NCBI GenBank assembly: GCA_009773765.1
Contig: WTWZ01000054.1
Coordinates: 1-35,896, forward strand
Direction: 5' to 3'
DNA length: 35,896 bases
From: Prolixibacteraceae bacterium
Lineage (GTDB): Bacteria; Bacteroidota; Bacteroidia; Bacteroidales; Prolixibacteraceae
Shown here: positions 1-7,450 of the stretch, one piece after another
Layout of the letters: each line of letters starts with the position of its first letter
Position numbering within the stretch: position 1 is the stretch's first letter
The notes under the pieces: model-generated
Databases searched by the model: none
What the model saw: the letters and a program-made list of their open reading frames with translations, nothing else
What the model was told of the DNA's origin: nothing
Translations under genes and position numbers: made by a program

Positions 1-148
1 AAATTGTTTTACAGGCTAATGCAACAAGCAGTAACCACTTCATCTGTGACTTATAATGACATTATAAAATAACTTGCTTATTGTGGATAAGCAGTTTTAT
101 AAAAACAATGTATCTTCCCAAATTATTCATCACAAGTAAATTGTAAAA

Positions 149-1573
149 ATGCGGATACTTTTAACAGGTGTAACAGGTTATGTTGGTAAACGTTTGCTTC
201 CGGTGCTCATTGAAAACGGGCACGAAATAATCTGCTGTGTGCGCGAAAAAAGCAGGCTTTCGATACATAAAAACCTGCTTGAGAAAGTACAAATTATTGA
301 AGTTGATTTTTTACAAACTCCCGAACCTGACAAATTTCCGAAAGATATCGATGCTGCATACTATCTGATACATTCAATGAGTACTTCGAGCGAAAAATTC
401 GATCTGCTCGAATCAAAATCAGCTTCCAATTTTAAAGAAATCGTTGAATCATCAAATGTCAAACAAGTTATTTATCTGAGCGGAATTTCGAACGAAAACA
501 TACTTTCCAAACACCTGAAATCGAGAAGAAAAGTTGAAGATCTGCTGAAAAGTGAAAAATATGATTTGACAGTTTTACGTGCCGGAATAATTGTCGGTTC
601 GGGCAGCGCTTCGTTTGAAATCATTCGCGATTTGGTAGAAAAGCTACCTGTAATTGTCGCACCAAAATGGATTTTAACAAAGGCACAGCCCATTTCAATC
701 CGCGATGTAATTTCGTTTTTAACCGGAGTTTTATCGCACCCTAAATGTTTAAACGAAGTTTTTGATATTGGCGGCCCCGAAATTCTCACTTACAGGGAAA
801 TGATGCTGCAATTTGCCCACATCAGAAAACTGAACAGAAAAATATATACAACCCCGCTCATTTCACCAAAAATATCATCGTATTGGTTGTTTTTCATTAC
901 GTCGGTTTCCTTTAAACTGGCTACAAGTTTGGTTGACAGCATGAAAATGGAAGTAATATGCACCGATAACCGGCTTGAGAAAATACTTCACATTCAACCA
1001 ATTACTTATGAACAGGCCATAAAAAATGCGTTTCTGAAAATAAAGCAAAACCTGGTTTTAAGCAGTTGGAAAGACTCGATAATCAGCAGCAGTCTTGGTC
1101 TTTCGCTTTCCGATTTTATCGAAGTACCGAATTTTGGCTGTTACATCAACAAAAAACAACTGGTAATTAAAGACGAAGAAAAAGTTATGAATAACATCTG
1201 GACGATTGGCGGCGATAAAGGTTATTACTACGCCAACTGGTTGTGGAAAATACGCGGATTTTTTGACAAAATGGTCGGAGGTGTTGGTTTGCGGCGCGGC
1301 CGTACATCGCCAAAAGAGATACATCCGGGAGATGCACTTGATTTCTGGCGGGTTTTGTACGCCAGCCGTGAAAAAAAGAGGCTTCTGCTTTTTGCCGAAA
1401 TGAAACTTCCCGGTGAAGCATGGCTTGAATTTAAAATCGACGACAATAAAGTACTCCATCAAACTGCGACTTTTCGTCCGCGAGGCGTTTGGGGCCGCTT
1501 GTACTGGATTGTAACATCGCCGTTTCATTTTTTTATTTTTGATGGAATGATTAGGAATATGGCTAATGAATAA
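149..1573 (+). CDS. SDR-family NAD(P)-binding protein with C-terminal DUF2867 domain
   Basis: A 474-residue protein. The first ~230 residues are an atypical short-chain dehydrogenase/epimerase Rossmann domain: the glycine-rich motif TGVTGYVGKRL lies at residues 6-16, and a YLIHSM segment follows near residue 72, as in YbjT-like NAD(P)-binding proteins. The last ~150 residues (from about NNIWTIGGDKGYYYANWLW onward, with GGVGLRRGR and PGDALDFWRV) match what I know of DUF2867, which is often fused to this Rossmann domain. No signal peptide is visible, so it is probably cytoplasmic. The substrate is unknown for the family. The ATG is preceded only by an A-rich stretch, usual in Bacteroidota. Its 3' end overlaps the next SDR gene by 8 bp, so the two are probably cotranscribed. 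Domain assignment is from motif recognition. Confidence 0.85.
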   Translation: MRILLTGVTGYVGKRLLPVLIENGHEIICCVREKSRLSIHKNLLEKVQIIEVDFLQTPEPDKFPKDIDAAYYLIHSMSTSSEKFDLLESKSASNFKEIVESSNVKQVIYLSGISNENILSKHLKSRRKVEDLLKSEKYDLTVLRAGIIVGSGSASFEIIRDLVEKLPVIVAPKWILTKAQPISIRDVISFLTGVLSHPKCLNEVFDIGGPEILTYREMMLQFAHIRKLNRKIYTTPLISPKISSYWLFFITSVSFKLATSLVDSMKMEVICTDNRLEKILHIQPITYEQAIKNAFLKIKQNLVLSSWKDSIISSSLGLSLSDFIEVPNFGCYINKKQLVIKDEEKVMNNIWTIGGDKGYYYANWLWKIRGFFDKMVGGVGLRRGRTSPKEIHPGDALDFWRVLYASREKKRLLLFAEMKLPGEAWLEFKIDDNKVLHQTATFRPRGVWGRLYWIVTSPFHFFIFDGMIRNMANE

Positions 1574-2312
1574 TAACATAATCGTAACCGGCGGCGCCCA
1601 GGGAATTGGGAAAATCATATCGCTTCAGCTTTTGCAAAAAGGGTTTAGTGTTTCTGTATTCGAAATCGATGAAGAAGCGATACATGAATTCAGTTCAGAA
1701 AACAATTCAGAAAATCTGAAATTCTTTCTAACCGATGTTTCTGAAGAAGAAAGTGTCCGAAAATCAATTGCAGCCTCTTTTAAACAATTTGACAATATTT
1801 CAGGATTAATCAATAACGCAGCCATTCAGATTGACAAGCCTGTTAACGAACTTACATTGGAAGAGTGGAACCGGGTAATTGGAACAAACCTAACCGGCGC
1901 TTTTTTGTGTGCAAAACATGCTGCCCCCTTTCTGAAAAATTTAAAAGGTAGCATTATAAATATCAGTTCAACCAGAACTTTTCAATCAGAGCCAAATACC
2001 GAAGCCTACTCGGCCAGCAAAGGCGGAATTCTGGCGCTTACACATTCACTTGCAATCAGTCTGGGGCCTGAAATTAAGGTAAATTGCATTAGTCCGGGCT
2101 GGATTGATGTATCTGGAATAAAGAAAAAATCAAAAGCAAATCAAATCGAACTTTCAGAAGCTGATCATTCGCAGCATCCGGCCGGAAGGGTTGGAAAACC
2201 AGAAGACATTGCCAACATGGTTTTGTTTTTGCTCAATCCTGAAAACGATTTTATTACAGGGCAGAATTTTATTATCGATGGGGGAATGACCCGAAAGATG
2301 ATTTATGTCTAA
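1566..2312 (+). CDS. Classical SDR-family oxidoreductase
   Basis: A 248-residue classical short-chain dehydrogenase/reductase of normal family length. Seen in order: cofactor motif TGGAQGIGK (residues 8-16), the structural NNAA motif (about 86-89), catalytic Ser in ISSTR, and the catalytic YSASK (Tyr-x-x-x-Lys) motif, then the SPGWIDV segment and the C-terminal FITGQNFIIDGGMT that is typical of FabG-like enzymes. The oxidoreductase chemistry on an alcohol/ketone with NAD(P)H is well supported, but the substrate is not. It starts inside the last codons of the DUF2867 gene (8-bp overlap, ATGAATAATAAC), which indicates translational coupling. A hairpin with a T-run follows the stop codon. Confidence 0.88.
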   Translation: MNNNIIVTGGAQGIGKIISLQLLQKGFSVSVFEIDEEAIHEFSSENNSENLKFFLTDVSEEESVRKSIAASFKQFDNISGLINNAAIQIDKPVNELTLEEWNRVIGTNLTGAFLCAKHAAPFLKNLKGSIINISSTRTFQSEPNTEAYSASKGGILALTHSLAISLGPEIKVNCISPGWIDVSGIKKKSKANQIELSEADHSQHPAGRVGKPEDIANMVLFLLNPENDFITGQNFIIDGGMTRKMIYV

Positions 2313-2324
2313 TTTGAAGAACTT

Positions 2325-2357
2325 GAATGGTCGCTGACAATCAGCCATTCGTTTTTG
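2325..2357 (+). terminator. Probable intrinsic terminator after the SDR pair
   Basis: GAATGG (2325-2330) pairs with CCATTC (2345-2350), with an inner CTGA/TCAG stem (2334-2337 with 2341-2344) around a CAA loop, followed by a run of Ts. It lies 13 bp beyond the SDR stop codon and between convergent genes. Confidence 0.6.
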
Positions 2358-2442
2358 ATTTTCTGAATTACAAGCGGAGTCGAAGGGTGTCCTAAACGAA
2401 ATTAAACTTCAAACCGAAACTAAAAAATTTCCTGAACCTGAA

Positions 2443-3795
2443 TTACAGCATTATCGTTTGAAGTGCAGCTACATTTGCCAACTCCCCTTCCATCGAAAAA
2501 TCGGTAGCAGAAGTTATTTTCACATCGGCAAACTGCCCGATTAAATACTGATTTTCCGAGGTAAAACGAATGATAAGTTTCCCTTCGGTATGCGAACTCA
2601 AAAAACCTTCTTTCCGGTCGGTACCACGCACCAAAACACGCATTGTTCTGCCAATCAGGCTTTTGTTGTAAGGTAAATTGTGTTTGCGTAACTCGTTTGT
2701 TAAAACATGTAACCGGCGCTTTTTTTCTTCTATCGGAATATCGTCAACCCAACGGTGACTGGTCGCTCCGGGCCGCGGCGAGTAAATGGCAGTATAACTC
2801 ATATTGAATTTAAACTCTTCCATTGCCAGCCTTGTATTTTCGAATTGTTCTTCGGTTTCGCCCGTAAAACCCACAATAATATCAGTAAACAATGTCGCCT
2901 CCGGAATGATTCGTCTGATTGCATGAACAATGCTGCGGTAGCGTTCCATGTTATGTTTGCGGTTCATGTGCATCAGTACTTTGTCGTCGCCGCTTTGCAT
3001 GGGCAGGTGAATTTGTTTGCCTAAAACTTTGTATTTTGAAATTACCTCAATCACATCTTCATTCATGTCGCGCGGGTGAGGCGAGGTAAAATAAACCCAG
3101 AATTCCTTTTTTGAGCGGTTGCCCAATTCACCGATTTCTGCCAGCAATTGCGCAAAAGTAATCTCCTCTCCTTTTTTGTCGAGTCCATACGAATTTACAT
3201 TCTGCCCCAGCAGTGTTATTGATTTATAACCCTGTGCAACCAGCAATGCAACTTCAGCAATAATATCTTTCGATGGTCGGGAAACCTCTCTGCCACGCGT
3301 GTAAGGCACTGCACAGAAAGTACAGAATTTATCGCATCCGTTCTGAATCGGAATAAAAGCCTCGAAACTTGACTGGTAAGCAGGCTGAACATGCCAGAAT
3401 TCCTCAATGTTTTCGTTGTGCGGATCGAATGACGGATGCAGGTTTCTTGGGGTTGTAATTCCATACTGACCAATCATTTCGGGCAGTTTGGGCAAGTCCT
3501 TCATCTGAAAAGTGATATCGAAAAGCTTCAGGAATTTTTCGTGATCGTTGGGTAAAATACAGCCCGAAAGAAATGTAACCAGGTTCTTATTGTTTTTCCA
3601 TTTGTTCCATTTCGAAATGCGCGAATACACCTTGTCGATGGCTTTTTGACGCACCGAACATGCCAGAATCCCAATCAATCCTGCTTCCTCCTCGTTGTCG
3701 GTCCACGTGTATCCGGCTTCATCGAGTACCGATGTCACCCGCTCCCCATCCGACAAATTCATCTGGCAACCCAGTGTTATTAAATGGTATTTCAT
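2443..3795 (-). CDS. miaB: tRNA-2-methylthio-N6-dimethylallyladenosine-type methylthiotransferase (MiaB family)
   Basis: A 450-residue radical-SAM methylthiotransferase, normal length for the family. Three N-terminal cysteines that bind the auxiliary cluster are visible (LGCQMN near residue 9, ACSVRQKA near 46, SGCILPNDHEKF near 79), followed by the radical-SAM CxxxCxxC motif in CDKFCTFCAVPYTRGREVSRP-like sequence near residues 154-161, and a C-terminal TRAM-like RNA-binding segment. MiaB adds a methylthio group to i6A37 of certain tRNAs; other family members (MtaB, RimO) have different substrates. The NxCxVR signature is altered to LACSVRQ, so assignment to MiaB rather than a paralogue is likely but not certain. 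It begins 5 bp after the ferredoxin-reductase-like gene's stop, so the two form an operon driven by the promoter at 4477-4506. Confidence 0.85.
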   Translation of the reverse strand: MKYHLITLGCQMNLSDGERVTSVLDEAGYTWTDNEEEAGLIGILACSVRQKAIDKVYSRISKWNKWKNNKNLVTFLSGCILPNDHEKFLKLFDITFQMKDLPKLPEMIGQYGITTPRNLHPSFDPHNENIEEFWHVQPAYQSSFEAFIPIQNGCDKFCTFCAVPYTRGREVSRPSKDIIAEVALLVAQGYKSITLLGQNVNSYGLDKKGEEITFAQLLAEIGELGNRSKKEFWVYFTSPHPRDMNEDVIEVISKYKVLGKQIHLPMQSGDDKVLMHMNRKHNMERYRSIVHAIRRIIPEATLFTDIIVGFTGETEEQFENTRLAMEEFKFNMSYTAIYSPRPGATSHRWVDDIPIEEKKRRLHVLTNELRKHNLPYNKSLIGRTMRVLVRGTDRKEGFLSSHTEGKLIIRFTSENQYLIGQFADVKITSATDFSMEGELANVAALQTIML

Positions 3796-3800
3796 CTTTT

Positions 3801-4445
3801 TTAAAAATATACTTCCGAATAAATATTCGAAACCGGAATTCCCTTGCCGGTTAAAATATCAAATACTTCGTAAATCATTTCACTGTTTCCGCACAAAAAG
3901 CAGTTGGTTTCGCGGTCGATTTTTTGGGTGAACAAATAATCGGTTACCCTGCCGTAAAAATCGCCACCTTCATCAGCCGACAAACAAAGCACTACTTTTT
4001 CCTTTTGGTAATCAGCGTGTTCATACGCTTCTTCCTTTAATCGAACACCATGAACCAACTGGTAATCCAAATCCGGAAAAGTGCGCACAAAACTGTGAAA
4101 CGGACTGATTCCGGTACCGGTTGCCACAAACAGAAATTTTTGAGATGAAAACATTCCGGGATTGAATTTGAAAAATCCAAACGGGCCTTCCACTTCAATT
4201 TCTGTTCCCGGTTTCAGCTTTTTTAACCTGCCCGAAACTTTTCCTCCCTCAATTTTGCGAACCATAACTTCCAGAAAATCGTCATCCTCGCCGCTATAGA
4301 CAGAGTATTCACGTTTTTCTGCCGAACCCGGAATTTTCAAAATCACAAATTGCCCCGTCTGAAACTGAAAATTCATCCGCTCCAGCCGGATTACAAATGT
4401 AGAATCGGTTAAATTCCTGACTGATATTACTTTATGCTTTCTCAA
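3801..4445 (-). CDS. Ferredoxin-NADP reductase-type FAD/NAD(P)-binding oxidoreductase
   Basis: A 214-residue flavoprotein of the FNR superfamily. Visible motifs are REYSVYS (FAD-binding RxYS, near residue 45), FATGTGISPF-like VATGTGISPF (NAD(P) pyrophosphate motif, near 108), LCGNSEMI (near 184) and a C-terminal EVYF, as in single-domain ferredoxin reductases. There is no fused 2Fe-2S domain, so it should need a separate electron partner. The only start that fits homologous N-termini (RKHKVISVRNLTDSTFVIRL) is a TTG, directly preceded by an in-frame TAG; no upstream ATG is possible. The TTG start may lower translation. It lies immediately upstream of miaB with a 5-bp gap; a functional link, such as feeding electrons to the iron-sulfur enzyme, is only inference. 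Confidence 0.82.
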   Translation of the reverse strand: MRKHKVISVRNLTDSTFVIRLERMNFQFQTGQFVILKIPGSAEKREYSVYSGEDDDFLEVMVRKIEGGKVSGRLKKLKPGTEIEVEGPFGFFKFNPGMFSSQKFLFVATGTGISPFHSFVRTFPDLDYQLVHGVRLKEEAYEHADYQKEKVVLCLSADEGGDFYGRVTDYLFTQKIDRETNCFLCGNSEMIYEVFDILTGKGIPVSNIYSEVYF

Positions 4446-4476
4446 CTATTCAGATTTATTCTAAATAAAATCGGTG

Positions 4477-4506
4477 CAAAAGTAAAAAATATTCCCGTTG
4501 CCGCAA
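4477..4506 (-). promoter_or_regulatory. Bacteroidota-type promoter for the FNR-miaB operon
   Basis: On the minus strand TTG (4504-4506) is followed after exactly 19 bases by TACTTTTG (4477-4484), a full match to the TTG-N19-TAnnTTTG consensus of Bacteroidota housekeeping sigma factors. It lies about 32 bp upstream of the TTG start codon. Confidence 0.65.
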
Positions 4507-4695
4507 GTTTTGGGAAATAGTTAAGGAGTAAAGGATGAATCAAATACTTGATAAAAAATTTCATTTTTGAATTAACAAACTGATATAAATACATTTACAG
4601 GAAACAAAATCGCTTTGTAATAAACATTTTTGATGCAGAATTGTACGTGTTTGGTTCGGTTCTTAGTCAAAACTTCAATCCAGAAAAAGTAATAA

Positions 4696-5091
4696 TTATT
4701 TCGTCCAATTCTCTAACTGAATTCCCTTTAATCTTTTAAAATGTTTCTCATTGTTAGTCACTAAAATCATGTTATTTACCACAGCCGTTGCACCGATAAG
4801 TAAATCAAAGTCATCAACAATGTTTCCTTTTTTTTGAAGCCTGGCCTTTTCTTCAGCAAAAATATCCAGCGATTTGTAAATAGGAATCTGATTAAATTTA
4901 CTGATTAACTCTTCAATAACTATTTTATTTTTTATTGGATGATCACTCTTTGCAGCCCCAAACTTTAATTCAGCAACTGTAATTTCTGAAATATAAAGAT
5001 TGTCAATTCCAATTTCATCGAATTTTTCAACCAATTCAAACATCCCTTTCAGAAAATATATACAAATATTGGTATCAATTAAAAAGCTCAT
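4696..5091 (-). CDS. Type II toxin, PIN-domain ribonuclease (VapC-like)
   Basis: A 131-residue PIN-domain protein with the full set of acidic positions: N-terminal LIDTNICIYFLKG (Asp6, Asn8), a central SEITVAELKFGA (Glu), and the C-terminal DDFDLLIGATAVVNN with NNEKHF. This layout is typical of VapC toxins, Mg2+-dependent endoribonucleases that cut tRNA or rRNA. Its ATG overlaps the antitoxin's TGA by 4 bp (ATGA), the usual coupling in such pairs. All catalytic positions look intact, so the toxin is probably active. It opens a stretch of toxin-antitoxin and broken genes reaching 6.5 kb. Confidence 0.88.
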   Translation of the reverse strand: MSFLIDTNICIYFLKGMFELVEKFDEIGIDNLYISEITVAELKFGAAKSDHPIKNKIVIEELISKFNQIPIYKSLDIFAEEKARLQKKGNIVDDFDLLIGATAVVNNMILVTNNEKHFKRLKGIQLENWTK

Positions 5092-5330
5092 AATGCTTCG
5101 ATTTCACGATTTGTATAACGCGATTTTCTTAGATCTTCTATAATTTCATCAGCCGATTGACTAGTTTCAAATGCACCAAATAACAACTTCCAGGAATCCG
5201 TTTTTTCAACCGAAATATCTGATTTTAAAGAATTTAAAATACGGGAAATCAACTCCAAACGTACATCGGTACTTAGATTTTTAATCATTCCCCAATAATT
5301 ATCCACTATATTTACATTTCCTGTTTTCAT
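5088..5330 (-). CDS. Antitoxin partner of the VapC-like toxin
   Basis: An 80-residue protein encoded just upstream of and overlapping the PIN toxin by 4 bp. It begins MKTGNVNIVDNYWGMIKNLS, has a helical LELISRILNSLKSDI segment, and ends with a charged tail (DEIIEDLRKSRYTNREIEAL) of the kind that wraps a toxin. It lacks an obvious AbrB or ribbon-helix-helix N-terminus, so it is not a standard VapB by eye. The role is assigned from gene order and size, and from resemblance to small addiction-module antitoxins. A TACCTTTG box (5349-5356) lies 18 bp upstream. Confidence 0.75.
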   Translation of the reverse strand: MKTGNVNIVDNYWGMIKNLSTDVRLELISRILNSLKSDISVEKTDSWKLLFGAFETSQSADEIIEDLRKSRYTNREIEAL

Positions 5331-5348
5331 AATATTCTAATTTAAAAT

Positions 5349-5356
5349 CAAAGGTA
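5349..5356 (-). promoter_or_regulatory. Candidate -7 box for the PIN toxin-antitoxin operon
   Basis: TACCTTTG on the minus strand matches the TAnnTTTG consensus and lies 18 bp before the antitoxin start. No clear TTG is seen at the -33 position. The remainder of the noncoding stretch to 5539 shows nothing else I can support. Confidence 0.4.
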
Positions 5357-5539
5357 AAACAATTTTAATAAAGTTAGATGGAGAATTTCTGCGGTCATAA
5401 TTATCCTGTTTCTGTTAATTGACTGATCTTTTGAAAAATAAAAAAATTTCGCAGCAGATTGCGGGTGATTGACATTCTGCATATCATAAGCAGTCGTGAC
5501 AGATTCCGGGGATGACGCACAACCGACTCAGTATCTTCC

Positions 5540-5881
5540 TTATTCTTTATTTGTAATTGAATCAAAAATTTCAACAATCTTTTCATTTTTTAAAATAAAC
5601 ATTCCCAGCCTTTCATGAGATATTCCACTTTCCAGTTTATACTCATAAATGGGAATATTGTTAACTATTTTCGAGTCAAAATATTTGAATTGAATGTTAC
5701 TTAAGTCCTTTACTTTTTCAGCAACTTCAGTTATGTGTGTTGAAATAAAGAAGGTGCTTTCCGGAATATTGGCAAAAGATTCTATTATCATAAGTGAACC
5801 ATCAAAAGCATCCTTTACATTTGTCCCCCGGAATAATTCATCGAAAATTACAAAGAGCCTTTTTTTATCCTTGATTTTCAT
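5540..5881 (-). pseudogene. MutS-family ATPase, C-terminal fragment only
   Basis: The 113 encoded residues match the end of a MutS-like ATPase: LFVIFDELFRGTN is the Walker B/signature region, STHITEVAEKV follows with the conserved STH, and YKLESGISHERLGMFILK is the usual C-terminal portion (compare E.G.S..S.G in MutS). The Walker A loop, lever and mismatch/DNA-binding parts, normally several hundred residues upstream, are absent: in-frame DNA before the ATG has a stop, and the adjacent ~90 bp run into a toxin remnant. The family is the short, Bacteroidota-type MutS-like protein of unknown role rather than MutS1. The fragment reads cleanly without stops, suggesting that truncation is recent. 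It is unlikely to be functional. Confidence 0.75.
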
Positions 5882-5973
5882 ACTTCACTCATTCCTTTAA
5901 ATAATTGCCAATTTCTATATCTCCCACCCAAATGGCTTTGTTTTTAAAACCTTAAATTCAAAAGAATCGGAAC

Positions 5974-6235
5974 CTATTTTGCTTTCAAAAAATCAATTAA
6001 TCTTTTAGGATTCTGTCGGTTATCCTAAAAAGCGGTTATATAAATTATTGAATCAATTTTTCTGTAGAAAACGCTGAAATGTCCAAGTGAAATTACTCTT
6101 TTCAATTCTTTGTTTTAAGCTTGAATTTAGTTTTTTAGAGTACAAATTACTTTTGTTTCTCTCATTCCAGTAATGAAAAATGAAATTCCGCTGTTGCAGC
6201 GCCGTTGCGGTCCATACAATTTTCAATACATCCAT
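5974..6235 (-). pseudogene. RelE/ParE-family toxin, degraded
   Basis: The frame starting at 6235 encodes an N-terminus typical of a RelE/ParE toxin (VLKIVWTATALQQRNFIFHYW then KLNSSLKQRIE). After the RIE codons at 6101 the frame is lost; the next recognisable family segment, RVISLGHFSVFYRKIDSIIY, starts at 6099 in another frame, so the middle helix and strand, about 20 residues, have been deleted. The tail reads ITAF-stop-DNRQNPKRLIDFLKAK: the tryptophan of the conserved AFWDNRQNP motif has become TAG (6025-6027). Two independent lesions therefore inactivate the toxin. It overlaps the end of its antitoxin gene by 13 bp, the usual arrangement for this type. Confidence 0.8.
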
Positions 6236-6456
6236 TGAGAGTCCTGTTTATCAAGTTCGGCTTCAGAGACAACATTTCCGGAGGCAATGTCTGCATCACT
6301 CATCATTAACATTTCCATTTGTTCCGGGTAAAGTTTTACAATGTCTTCTTTCTGCGTCGTTACAAATATTTTTTCAATTGCTTCCAGAAATTTTTCATTT
6401 TGAGCAGCGAGAATTTTGTCGATAAGTCTGTTTTTTATACTGTCTAAAGTTGTCAT
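6223..6456 (-). CDS. Orphan antitoxin of the broken RelE/ParE toxin
   Basis: A 77-residue protein starting MTTLDSIKNRLIDKILA and containing a helical stretch followed by KLYPEQMEMLMMSDADIASGNVVSEAELDK, which resembles small antitoxins encoded upstream of RelE/ParE toxins in Bacteroidota. I chose the ATG at 6456 because an A/G-rich AAAGAAAAAG sequence precedes it and the protein then has normal antitoxin length; an in-frame ATG at 6513 would add 19 residues of low-complexity basic sequence. The reading frame is intact although the toxin is destroyed, so it may persist as a regulator or anti-addiction element, or simply not have decayed yet. Confidence 0.72.
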   Translation of the reverse strand: MTTLDSIKNRLIDKILAAQNEKFLEAIEKIFVTTQKEDIVKLYPEQMEMLMMSDADIASGNVVSEAELDKQDSQWMY

Positions 6457-6532
6457 AACTTGTTCTTTTTCTTTACAGTAAAGATAAGATAATTTTCTTT
6501 TTAATTGAACCATAAATCCAAGGTATCTGCTT

Positions 6533-6557
6533 GCTTAACGGCTCGAAACCGCTAAGC
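6533..6557. repeat. Short hairpin repeat, copy 1 (GCTTAGCGGTT type)
   Basis: GCTTAACGG (6533-6541) pairs with CCGCTAAGC (6549-6557) around a 7-base loop, with one G-U type mismatch. A related sequence is found at 12771-12801. It lies 3' of the hypothetical gene at 6601-7329, but no T-run follows on the minus strand, so terminator activity is not evident. Confidence 0.5.
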
Positions 6558-6600
6558 GCGTACTCCTGAAATGAAACTAAAAAATATTTTTAACATCAAT

Positions 6601-7329
6601 TTATTCCTTAAATTCCATTTCAAAAACCACATAATGTTTTATTCCAAATCTTTTCCCCCAATTATCAATATCTCTTCCGCAAACATTTACATTTCCCCAC
6701 CATAAATTACCTTGCATTTCATAGGGCAAAGTGTAAACAAGTAAAGGAAAAGCTTCGTTTGTTTTTATTTGACCTTCATTTACCATTGCCGGACTACTTT
6801 TTCCATCTGGTGTGTTTACATAGGTATCCCATTTTGTCTCGTCTATTGCGCTTATCAGCACATACCTATCAGAGTCGATAGCTTTATACTCCTTTGTTGC
6901 AGCTAATTTGGGAAACCGAAACCAAACTTTAAGTATGCTGTCATTAGCATGTTTTGCAATTACTCTTATCGGGAGCACGCTTGTATCTCCATTAAAAAAG
7001 AAATTCTCGTTCAACACAGGGCTTTCATAAACAGTACTTATTTCTTTTATTTCGCCGTTCCAAATTTCTTTTGCTTTAATATCGAATCTTTTTCCAATTA
7101 CTTTTTTTCCTTCAAATTCTACTTTTAAATACTGAATTCCTTCAAACTGTAATACATCATTAATTAATTCTCCACCTGTAAAAGACATTATTTCAACCTT
7201 TATACTATCAATTTTGACTGACTTCTTTATTGGTTGCACCTCTGGATAATATTTAGTTTTGTCAACTGATTGTGATAATCCATTGAAAGAAAAAAACAAC
7301 AGTATGATTAGTAAGTAATTTTTAAACAT
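6601..7329 (-). CDS. Hypothetical exported protein
   Basis: A 242-residue protein I do not recognise. The N-terminus MFKNYLLIILLFFSFNGLSQ is a clear Sec signal peptide with probable cleavage after GLS-Q, so the mature protein is likely periplasmic or surface-exposed. The remainder is rich in alternating hydrophobic/polar residues (beta-strand-like), with charged KxE/KxK pairs and an aromatic C-terminal part (GNLWWGNVNVCGRDIDNWGKRFG). No catalytic motif or lipobox is visible. It is followed at its 3' end by a short hairpin and is separated from the TlpA-like gene upstream by 121 bp, so cotranscription is possible but not shown. Confidence 0.7.
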   Translation of the reverse strand: MFKNYLLIILLFFSFNGLSQSVDKTKYYPEVQPIKKSVKIDSIKVEIMSFTGGELINDVLQFEGIQYLKVEFEGKKVIGKRFDIKAKEIWNGEIKEISTVYESPVLNENFFFNGDTSVLPIRVIAKHANDSILKVWFRFPKLAATKEYKAIDSDRYVLISAIDETKWDTYVNTPDGKSSPAMVNEGQIKTNEAFPLLVYTLPYEMQGNLWWGNVNVCGRDIDNWGKRFGIKHYVVFEMEFKE

Positions 7330-7450
7330 AAATTTCTGTTTAAAACGGTTAATAACAGTTATTTCATGCTGCGGAGCGGATTTCGAAACACATTTATGCT
7401 ACAACTCCTTCTTTTCATGCAATTTATAAAATCATCCTTTTTCATCTTTT

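Noticed and set aside
1058-1618. Antisense open frame of 186 codons inside the SDR/DUF2867 gene
   Set aside because: It overlaps a clear domain-supported gene and has no recognisable motif or start signal; typical of shadow frames.
4446-4695. Possible small gene between the FNR-like gene and the PIN toxin
   Set aside because: Frames are short and lack motifs; only a promoter is supported.
5401-5586. Small minus-strand frame overlapping the end of the MutS fragment
   Set aside because: It has no start signal or family resemblance, and overlaps the better supported MutS reading.
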